This document shows positions 1 through 12,000 of a stretch of 64,000 nt of DNA, piece by piece. Location of the stretch: positions 7,825,229-7,889,228 of the forward strand of contig OY848921.1 in assembly GCA_963693285.1 (NCBI GenBank), written 5' to 3'. The notes beneath the pieces are model-generated. The model was given only the letters and a program-made list of their open reading frames with translations. It did not search any database and was not told where the DNA came from. The DNA is from Xestospongia muta (lineage: Eukaryota; Porifera; Demospongiae; Haplosclerida; Petrosiidae). The translations under genes and the position numbers were made by a program. Within the stretch, counting starts at the first letter, position 1. The number at the start of each line of letters is the position of its first letter.

Positions 1-3000
1 TCTTTAAATCCTCTTAGCTCCTCAACTAAACAATATGGAGACTGCTCACAGTCATGAAGTTGTGCATTAAGAAACTGGATAAAATTTCTAACTTCAGCCC
101 ATGATGGATCATTAGTTTCACTCGACATGTTCCTATAAGAGATATAGCAATAAATTTAATAACTTTAAGTATGAACATACTTAATAATGCAATCAAGACA
201 TTCGTTCTCTCTCCCCTCTGGCTTGTTGCAATCATATTTTAGGTGAAAACTGTCAAGAGATTGTCTTGCCATTCTTCTTCTCAAGTATTGATAAACACGT
301 TGAACACTTTCCTCTCTAAAAACCACTTCATCAAATAAGACAGTATATTCTAAATAGGAAGTCTCATTCAAAGCCATATAACTAATAAAGTGACATACTT
401 TCTTCATTGGACTGATATGCAGCTTGCACTTCTTTTGGAGAAGTACATAGTGTTCGTGGAAAATATGATAGAAGCCAATATGCACTTGGGAGTTGTTCCT
501 TGAAAATCAAGACATCTAATATTAGACTGACTGTGTACTATAAGCATTGTACTCACAGATTTTTGTTTATTTGTCCAGGCACCCTTAGAAACCTCCAGTT
601 TTGTAAGCGTGCACTCCACAACACAAATTTGTTGTGAGACTTTTTTCCAGATGTTACCATAGTTGTCTGAAAGTCCTCCCAATATAAGTATTTTAAAAAA
701 TAATGAGTCTACTTGCTCCACCATCTATGGAAATTATAATATAATTATAATAATATATAATGCACTAACTGATTGTGCCACATTAAAGTGTATTATCTGA
801 GGATGAGGATCAGTTGGGTCTTGCATGCATGGTTTAAGTTGTTCAAGAATATAACGTATAGATATTTCTGGCCCATGAATTGGAATACTGATGTGAGCCA
901 ACATAGAATTATTTATTCTTTTAATTATTTCAGCCATTCTTTTTACTCGTAGAGTCTTACCCATACCAGAACGAGTTGATAGAATAACATGTGCTGTTGA
1001 TTTCAAAGCTGCAATAACTTTCCTACTAAGAAATAGCTTATTTTGATTAAGAAACTACTCTCATCTAACTTTTGTTGAAGAGATGAAGAGGATTGAATTT
1101 GTAGGCTATGGCCAATATGTGAGGCAACATAACTTGCAACTTCTTCATCTTGAGGCAGTCGTGGCAGTTTTCTGAGATATGAATTTAGTCTTGAGGCAAC
1201 ATGATTTCTGGCTTGGTCCTTGGTACTGATTAGTATAACAACTTTAAAATCTGAAGAAAAATATGGTAGTGGTCACATAATGATTTAGTATTATGATGGA
1301 AAATGTATGGTACAAAAGAAAGATAGATAGCATTACTAAGTTAAGGGGAGATAGGATGTTGGTATTAAAAGAATGCAGAGATGATGATATACAATATGTG
1401 GTGGCAACAGCCAACAAATTTGGTGGTTATCATCAAAGTAGAAAATTGTAGCTAAATATATATATTTTGTTTAGTCCTCCATACCATCAGATCCTTGTGT
1501 AATAACTTCCAAGTTATTAAGTACTTCTTCAGAGACATTATAAGGCAATTTGTCAGCATTAACAAGACAAAAAAGACGCCTTTTGTCTTCATCATTAACA
1601 GCACGATGCCAAAGTAAAGTAATCTTTAATAATTATCAACATAGTTTTATTAAACTATTTATACTAACATACCTCTTCAACTGTTGTATCTTCTGTACAG
1701 ATGACAACTTCTTCGTAAGTCGGAAGAGGTTGAGTAAGATCCGCCATATAAAGGAACAGAACAGCTTTCCAAACTGATGCTAAATGTTAAAAATAGAAAC
1801 ATCAACTTAAACTTCATTGTGTTACCAGCATCAACAGCAACTAGATTGAGTTTTCCAGTCTCCACAATGTGTCTATGAAGTTTTCTTTGCTTTTGAGCTC
1901 CTTTTTCGTGTGGATTCTGATATGACAATTCATTTAGTACCTCTCCAAGTTCCATTACACTTAAATATTCTCCTTCAGGTACATTCATTTGAACAGATAG
2001 AGGTACTTGAGAATATTTTGTAGCTTTCCTATAAACAAGTAGACTATCATAAAATTTTTCTTTTCCTATTACCATTCATTTTCATCTGTGACATTTGTGG
2101 TTTTAACAGGCCTCCCAAGATCTAGAGCAGTGGCAACTTCACGAGCTATTTGGGGATCCGCTCTTGCTTTTCTTACAGCTTCTAGAGCAATTTTTGCATC
2201 ATATTCCTCCTCAATTAGCTCTTGTACTAGAGGGTCATCTTCAGCTATTTCTTCATCTTCTTGTGTAACAGTAGTTTCTAGTAAAACAATGTCCTCTTCA
2301 TCTTTGAACTTGTATTCATTTTCCATACACCAGTTTCGTAAAGTGTCTTCATCAGCATCTTCTCCGAGCTCAGAAAATGCATTTAAAACAATAGAAACCT
2401 TGTATTCATCAATCTCAGTTAGTGTGTCGTATATCTCTTTTTGTTGTTCACTAAAGTTTGATGGATCCAACTGAGAGGTGGCATCCAAGGTGCCAATAGT
2501 TTTTTTCTCTTTTGGCCTTTTGTTTGGTAAAGTGATCCCATTATCAAAAATGGTTTGTCTCATGGCATTTTTCAGAGCTATGTTTATCTTTGACTGGTCA
2601 GGTCGAGGAGTCACAGATAATAAAAGCTGCTTTAATTTAATAGATGCTGGAGAATCAGGAGATTTCTTCAATTTTCCTAATTCCTGTTGCAAATCTAGTA
2701 ATTGTTGAGAGGTGTAATAGTTCAAGTGAGGATATTTTTTGCGTTGACTCTGAACAGTTTTCCGCCAGTTAATCAGTGCATCTTCCATCTTTAGTATAGC
2801 TTCATTAAACTCAGCTTTTTTGTATTCACTACATCCACATTGTAGTTTAAAGTGTGTGTAGTGAACATAACCTGCTTCCTGTAGTTTAATCAGTAAGTCA
2901 GCTATTCTTTCCACTTTAGAAAGTGTCTAATTAGAGGAAGCATATACATAAAAATAACAAACATAAACTGAATGAAAGTTCTTGAAAAGTTTAAATTTTT

Positions 3001-6000
3001 GCTCAACTATGCATTTATTCTTTACAAGCACTATGTACAAATACAAGTGTGAGTTATATATGTGATTATATTTTTACACAAGAATTAAAGACGTTAAATT
3101 AAAATCTTGCTTAATAAACATATTGCATTCACTTCAATTTAATGTAGTAGTTTAACACCTTACAAAGGATTAACATATCACTTATATGATATGACATGCA
3201 TATATACTGACCTCAATAAATTTGTTGACATTCTCAGCATTCTCAGCTGCTACTAGCACCAGTTTACTTTGTAACTCTCTAAGGTCATCTAATTTGTATG
3301 GTTTTTGAGTGGGTTGATCAGGTGTTGTTCTCATTCGTAGACATATAGCATCATCAGGACGATGCAGGATCCTTCCTGGAATAGCAGTAACATAATAGAT
3401 ACCTCTAGTATTCATCAAGTTCATTTGTTCAACATTATTCTTCTGAAAATCAGAGAGTGTTTCTTGAACTCGCTTCAATTCACCAAGTCTTGCATTACAA
3501 GACTCCTGTAAACAACACATTAGTAATGTTTAGCAAAGCTAAAAAACTTACAGTGATTTTTGCCAAGTTAGGATTCTCATCAACAAACCTCCACAAACTT
3601 TTACATCTGTTAACCAATGTCTCACAATTCTCATCAAGACTGACATCATATATAAGAGGAGCAAAGGCACTACCAAATTTGAGGAGATCTTGAAGCAGTT
3701 GCTTCACTAAGTCACCCTCCATAGTTTGGTTAGCAATTTGAATGACATTTTGCAACTGACCAACATCTAAATAATACACAATTTGTATGTATATTAAATG
3801 AAATAATACAATATGAATATACTTTTGGCAACACTCCTGACCCATTCCACTAGCTTCATACAGGAACAAAATGTTTGTAAACAAGCTTGACGACGAGGTA
3901 CATCAGCAATATCCTTAAGAATACCAGCTGTTTTTGCAGCAGTATTTTCAACAGTTGCAAGTGTGATTTCTGCACCTTGTTGAGAGTCCTAGATAGTATA
4001 GAATGATTACTAATGGTAATTTCCTCTTTCACATACTTCTTTAGGTAATAAAGCTTCAACAGCACTAAAATCTCCAGTTAGTCCAAGTGTCTCCTTTAAT
4101 TGCATTAGCGTTTGTGCAGTATAGAAATATCGGCGAAGTTTCTGATAGTCTAATATTTTCTGAGCAGCACCTCTGATCCATCTCTTATTTGTTTCTCTAA
4201 CAGCATCACACCATTTTGTCAATTCAACTTCCAACTCTTTTGACTCTGAGATATCTTCAAACAAATACGTTACTTTGTCTAAAGGCAGCTTTAGACCATC
4301 ACTTAGTTTTTGGAGGTCCTCTTTGAACTCAGTACACAATGGTTGCCATAAATCCTTTACAGCTTTTTCAAGAGTAATTGTAGCATCTTCATGTTTCAAA
4401 CGATAAGATTTTTCCTGTTTGGCAAATACTTTAAGAAAAATGCTTGAAGATATTTCTTCATGGTGAGTTAAATAAAAGACTTCTTGTATTACATCTTCTG
4501 GTACACCAATAGGACAATATTTGAAAACTAGTGGAGTAGTACACTCCCAAAGCTCAGATACTGGAGTGAAAGTGTAATCAACTTGAAGAATTTCTTTTAT
4601 CTTTATGGTCTCATCTGGATGTATGTAGTAAAATATATATATATTATATAAGGACACAATATTTTTCTTTAACAAACCTTTGGCCAACTCAGAAAATATA
4701 TGTGCAAAGTGCTTTAGCTTTTTGTTTCTTTCCTTGAATAGCTCGTAAGCTTTTACTTCTGCATCGAGTACTTCAATCTTAATTCTATGTTCATTGAAAA
4801 GCTTAAGAGATAGAAAAGAATTTATTATTTCTTTTGTCTTGATGAAATCTCCAGCATTTAGAATATGATCCAAGACTTTTGGAGTTATCTTTCTACTTCT
4901 CAAATTTATAAAGAATTCTAACAACTTAGCATGAGCTTGCCCACATATGTGTCTAGCAATTCTTTCCTCTTCTGATTGTGTCCATCTTGTAAGATTAGTC
5001 ATTTGCTCTATAGAGGTATAAAACATCAATGCAGGCAAACAGACATACCATAAATTTCTAAACATTTTGGCCATGAAGATGAAAACAAAGACTGAAATGG
5101 CACTCGAACATCTACATCACTTGAATATTTTGAGGCCAGAATAGCTCCAAGAATTAACACACTTTCAGTAGATATCGTGGTCTTTGTGCACAAGGAGTTT
5201 AACAGATCAGATGCAGTCCCTTCCTGCAGGAGTGATCCAAAATTAATAATGTTGATGAAGATATTCCACTATAAATATATATTCTAGCATAACTTACTTC
5301 ATTTGGTGTAACCTTTCGTACTGATTGTATTGTATTTTGAACCAATGTTTCCACAACATCTGGATGAAATTGTTTTTCAATTCTTTGAAGCAAATCAGCT
5401 TTTGCATTAAGTGGCATCTGTAAAACAGTAAGTATAATAATTATAATAACAGTAATAAGATACCTTATCAAGACGAGTAGTTAGCTTTGAAGTAATTGCT
5501 CCAATCCATTTTTCACTCACATGTTGAGATGTTTCAATGTAAAAAATGTCACTCCAATCCTAATCTCAAAATGTTAAATGATTCTATTGTTACATTTAAT
5601 TGTTACCATTAGTTCTTTCATACATTCAGGTCCACGTGTCTCCTTTCCATGTACCATCTCCATCCAGGTCAATATTTGAACACTCAGTTCTTGTACATAC
5701 CTTTCTTTGTCATTTAAAAAAGACAAAGACTTGCTCAGGTAAGTGAGAAACAACTCAACTAATAATTTGAAGAGTATTTCTGTGCTAAAAGTAGATTTGT
5801 GAGAAGCTACTTTGCGCAAAATCCTATTAATACCCTTGTAACACAGTGTGTCTTCCTCTTTGAGGATTTTCCTACAAACAAATTATACAATTGTTATAAA
5901 GAAACTGATAAGCTATACTATAAGTCTTACACGTTTTTAATTAGTTTCAATAAAATGTCTACTGTTCTTCTTAATTCATCACTCTAATAAAAGATTGATA

Positions 6001-9000
6001 TTATGGTTTCAAAAATTACCTTATACCTCATTTTCACTGTCCAATTTGATATTGGGTAGACATTTTATACCAAGTGTCCAACAGACAAATGGAGACAATT
6101 GTGGATTATCTCGAAGATAACGGTGTAAATGTTTGAAAGAACAAACTGCAAAGAAGGCCCTTGGCATTAACCAATCATATTGAAAATAAGGTTTAACAAG
6201 GTCATAAGCATCCAAGGCAAATCTAAAGAACGAAGATGATTATTATTCTCTTATACTTGTCTAATACCTGTTGTTTGATGGTAATCTCTTAAAAAATTGA
6301 TCCACATTTAACCCTGCACAGAATAATGATTCTTGGACCTTTTCTTCTTTTGCTGGGAGGGTAATGGGTTGGCAACAAACATATAAGTCGTGATTAATGA
6401 TATGTAAAAGAGGAAGGGCTCCCATCCACTCATGTGACTGTGACTTAGCCATTAAACTATTACAAAGAATAACAATGACTGGAAGAAGAGTCTGCTTTCT
6501 GAATGCATAAGGATATCATATTAAAATTAATAATTTAATAATTAATTTACCTAAATTTAACATGGAAACTTCCAATTGTTTCCACACACTTCTTAAAGTC
6601 ATCACTAGCAATAGGGATATGAAAATTTGTTAACATCTCAGCAATAACAACTGGATTATCTTCACAATATTTATTATTTGAAAAAACATGGCCACGAACA
6701 AATGCTTCAGCAACAATAAAACTGGAATAAAACTTTTGCAAACCTGACATTAGCTTCAATCTTGATACAATTTCATCAGAAGCAACCTAAGGAATATTCA
6801 AACATAAGTAAATTAAAGAACATAGATCAAGCAATAAAACATTCACCACCTCAAATAATAGTCCTTATCAATATCATAGATTTATGGACAAGGTTAGATA
6901 AGAGTTTGCAGCAACAAAATAAATAACTAAAGTGTTTACTGCTAATGCTAATATTGCTCTCACAATATTATTATCCTAGCATATGTATAAGTACCAGCTT
7001 TTCTGAATCTTACTGGTACAACAAATATCATTTTAACACACCAGTAAGCATTCGTAATTATTATCTTGCAATCTCAAGATCAATATAATTGACTATAAAA
7101 GCTAATTGTGCTATGATTAATTACCTTGTTGACTGCTTCATTAATAGAGTCATTAATAACAGGGTCAGGTTTTCCTTTGATACAATGTAGTGGATGTTTT
7201 AGCATGAACATGACATCTCCCAAAAAACCCCCTTTATCTAGACTTTCTTTTTGTACATTATCACTACTTGAGTCTATAGTTATATAGTTACATTTGTCTG
7301 CCCAATCTATATACAATGACAGAGCTTTACAAGTAGCATCTACTGCTGGTCTTCCAATTATTTTTGTGTACCAACTCAAACTGTCTCTTGATACTATGAC
7401 TGGGTCATATTGATGTTGAATAATGTCTGCAATACATAATAGATATGTTATATATATATAGTGGTATTCCATTTACCTAAATTAACAATCCGCCAATCAG
7501 AATTGTTATAAATAGACAGTGTTTCATGTTTTATTTCTCCTTTTAATTTGACGGCATATTTGTATAGAAAAAATTTAGAATATCCCCAACAAAACAATGA
7601 AGGAATTGGCAATTTGCAATGCAGTAACTGAAGATTGTCTTCTGATTTATAAATACTGAAAGCTCAATAAAAAACAAATTTTGAAATGGATAGTAGTGAC
7701 AAACCATTTAAATTTGCCAAATAATGCCTTGCAATTGTTTATATCTTTTGATATAACTGAAACTATAAATTTGTCACCTGGTTTCAGATTCCATATAGCT
7801 AGATCAAAAACTGCATAAAAATTGATTTGTATGCAGTCTTTGGCACAAGTTTCTGGAGGAGTCCTAAATAATTATATACCAAGAATGGAAAAATAGTTCT
7901 AAATTAATTATTTCAATTGTTACATTGCAGCAAAACACTGAGGTAAAAATAGTAAAATTTATGAACTGAATTAATAAAATAAAATTACAGGTTAAGAGTT
8001 ATAGTGTTAGAGAATGCTATAAGTACTTTGAATCATAAGAAAATGGTAAGTTTAATTTTTAGTTTAATCTATTCCTTGTAGCATTGATCAAGAAGGATAA
8101 AATAATTTTATTAGAAAAAACAAGGTTATTGCTGTTTTCAATAATTAATGAGAAAGAAATATTCATGTATCATGTTCTTACCATTCAGTAAATGAACCCT
8201 TTAAAAATAACTGGCTGACAAGAGTGTTTTCATCCAATACTATAAACTAATATTATGTTATTAACATGAAATTTAAGTGTGAACTAACTTCTGTTTCTTC
8301 TTCTTCTTCTGGATATTCAACTAACAAACCTATTTTAAAACAAAAGCACACATTTGACATTTCATTATTGAAAAACATACTCATTAAATCTTTTGCAGCA
8401 TCCACTTCATTAACTTTATTTGATTCAAGAGCTTTTAAGAAACTATCCCATATATAAGGCTTGTTCTGTAACTCTTTCCAAGTATTAATTACTCTAACAA
8501 AAGCATCTTGTGGTGATAATTGCAATGATGACAAAGTATTGAGCCTCTCTTTTGGTATTCCCAATTCCTTTCCTATCTGTTTCCATTTAGATGCAATGTT
8601 TGGGTTCATTTGCAAGTTAAATATGACATCGTCTTTGGGAACATCTTTAAAAATCACTTTTTCTGTAAAAAAACTGAGTAGTAATTATTTTTCTGTCATG
8701 CTTGTAGCAAATTGACAAATGAAATCACTTTATTTCAGGAATATAAATATCAGCAATCTTGATAAGTAGTCTGAGATTTTTTTTATTGTCAACACACTGT
8801 GCATACCAGGCAGTCCTATAATGGGTTTGGACTACATGGTATCTATAACTGTATATATCCACTCTCGTAATTTTAATATATTATTGTATATGACCTTTAT
8901 GAGCAACTTCACTGTGAAGTCAGTATCTTTCAAAATAATTATAAGATGATTTTTCAACTCTAATCTTGTGTTTGCAAACACTTATAATCCTCCAAACTTC

Positions 9001-12000
9001 ATATTAACTTTCCGGGTATTATCACAAGTATAGGCTATATAATGACATGGAGCTCATTATGGCATGAGGGCCAAAGACACAAGGTTTATAAATGTCATAG
9101 AGACTGACATCAAGTTATATAATTGACTTATATAATGTAGCAACTGCAGTACTATAGCAACTTGTTTATGAGTACTAATACTATAAAGGGTTTACTCTTC
9201 AAGACACACTGGAGCAATCTAGTACAACAACTAATAATCAGAGCAAAGTTAGTTTCTGTTATAACCATAGGTCATCACATTATTCATTGTTGCTACACTA
9301 ATGATCATAAAACAATATCACCACTGATACAGGTTTTTAAGTATCATCCCATGGTCCAGAAGCAATCTGATTGGTTAATTGACTAATTTATGCATGGAGA
9401 ATTATAATTGGTTGTTACATGGTAAACGTCAATTATATACAACAGTAAAGTCAATATTGTCTTATCAAATCATGTATTTTGAAAATTCAGTAGAAGCCTT
9501 TACCTCAATGCATAATCTATACATAAACTAGATTATAGTAGATAATGATCACTATTAAACTTTTATTCATACATGAGTTTAGTTATGTATAAATTAAGCT
9601 AGCCAAGTTTAAAATGGGTAGGTGTTTCAAGTGGTTAAGTTATCATACCATGGGTGGTTTTCTTCAGCTGTGTATATTTCTGTTGTTCATTTTTTTGCTG
9701 TTCCTTGTTACCAAGTGGATCTAATAATTATGTAAATAAGTAAATAAATATACCAAAAAACATACGGTCAACAACTATTTCTTCTTTAGTCTTCTTGTCA
9801 TCTAATAGAATTAAGATAATAATCATAGGTATAATCACAAAAAAGCACATGTAGAATAGGAGGAAAGTAAACACAAAGATAATAGCGACATTCATGCACA
9901 TAATTGGCATCTTTATCCCACTCATCTAATGAAGTAGAGAGACCAAAAGAACGATAAAAACACAAAGCTTATATATAAGTTAGATAATGTGTCAAAGGTT
10001 TCTTCAGAAAACAGAGCAGGAAGATGGGCCCAAGTGCTTTATTTCCAGTAGAAACCAATAACTTATTGTATAACTAATTTTGACAATTTAGACCCACAAG
10101 ACCCATTCCCGTCAAATCATGACTTAGAAAACATAAAGGAATAAATACATAACATATAAAGCATCAACATTCTCATTATCATTTTTAGTCTTCTTTTCAT
10201 CAAGTAGAGTGATAGAATCAAAAGTATAAAAAATTATTCCAATCAGAAAGATATATATGTGAAATGAGTGTCTTATCTAGGTTTTAGTGTTCTTTAGTCT
10301 TATGGTTATCTAATACAATAAAGATGAAGGTATAAATAGCTCCAAATTTAGTGGCCAAAAATTGACTTTTATGACTATACCTGGTTTACAAAGTATTGCT
10401 CAAAAATTTAATAATTATTTTGGCTGTGGTTATTGATACCACAATTATATTTTAATTGTTTCAAATTCTTAAAATCGTATATGAACATACAAATTTGTTA
10501 GGAGTTATGTATAGTACCTCTAAATGTATATCTTTTTTTTCATTAATCAATATCTTTCACTATCTCTGTTCATTTAATTGAGCTTAGAGGAAAGTATTAT
10601 CTACTACATATACATGCCATCAATATCACAAATTAGTTACAGATTGTACAATGCATACCATTGACATCCTGTTGTTTTTTCTGGTCTTTTTTCTTCTGTT
10701 CATCTAGTGATAGGAGTATAACAGCTTGTTAATACTGTGATAAAATGAATACCATCATCATCCTGTTCCTTTTTCTTGTCCTTTCTTGTCTGTTCATCTA
10801 GTGATTGACAGGAGTATATAATAAACTAGTTACTGCATATAATGAAATGAATACCATCATCATCCTGTTCTTTTTTCTTGTCTATTTTCTTCTGTTCATC
10901 TAGTGATAGGAGTATAACAGCTTGTTACTACTGTGATGAAATGAATACCATCATCATCCTGTTCTTTTGTCTGGTCTTTTTTCTTCTGTTCGTCTAGTGA
11001 TAGGAGTATAACAGCTTGTTACTACTGTGATGAAATGAATACCATCATCATCCTGTTCCTTTTTCTTGTCTTTTCTTGTCTGTTCATCTAGTGATAGGAG
11101 CATATAATAAACTAGTTACTGCATATAATGAAATGAATACCATCATCATCCTGTTCTTTTTTCTTGTCTATTTTCTTCTGTTCATCTAGTGATAGGAGTA
11201 TAACAGCTTGTTACTACTGTGATGAAATGAATACCATTATCATCCTGTTCCTTTTTCTTGTCTTTTCTTGTCTGTTCATCTAGTGATAGGAGTATATAAC
11301 AAACTAGTTACTGCATACAATGAAATGAATACCATCATCATCCTGTTCTTCTTTCTTGTCTATTTTCTTCTGTTCATCTAGTGATAGGAGTATAACAGCT
11401 TGTTACTACTGTGATAAAATGAATACCATCATCATCCTGTTCCTTTTTCTTGTCTTTTCTTGTCTGTTCATCTAGTGATAGGAGTATATAATAAACTAGT
11501 TACTGCATACAATGAAATGAATACCATCATCATCCTGTTCTTTTTTCTTGTCTATTTTCTTCTGTTCATCTAGTGATAGGAGTATAACAGCTTGTTACTA
11601 CTGTGATAAAATGAATACCATCATCATCCTGTTCTTTTTTCTTGTCTATTTTCTTCTGTTTATCTAGTGATAAGAGTATATAACAAACTATTTATTGCAT
11701 GCAATGAAATGAATACCATCATCATCCTGTTCTTTTTTCTTGTCTTTTTTCTTCTGTTCATCTAGTGACAGGAGTATAACAGCTTGTTACTACTGTGATA
11801 AAATGAATACCATCATCATCCTGTTCTTCTTTCTTGTCTATTTTCTTCTGTTCATCTAGTGATAGGAGTATAACAGCTTGTTACTACTGTGATGAAATGA
11901 ATACCATCATCATCCTGTTTCTTTTTCTTGTCTTCTCTTGTCTGTTCATCTAGTGATAGGAGTATATAATAAACTAGTTACTGCATACAATGAAATGAAT

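Noticed and set aside
2088..2708. Plus-strand Ser/Phe-rich ORFs (also 33316-33666 and 61888-62142)
   Set aside because: They are the antisense of the acidic UBA-like exon; Glu/Asp codons read backwards give Ser/Phe runs.
9728..9925. Hydrophobic 65-residue ORF that could be a membrane protein
   Set aside because: It overlaps a verified linker exon and its intron, and its composition is simply that of AT-rich intron. No homologue in copy B.
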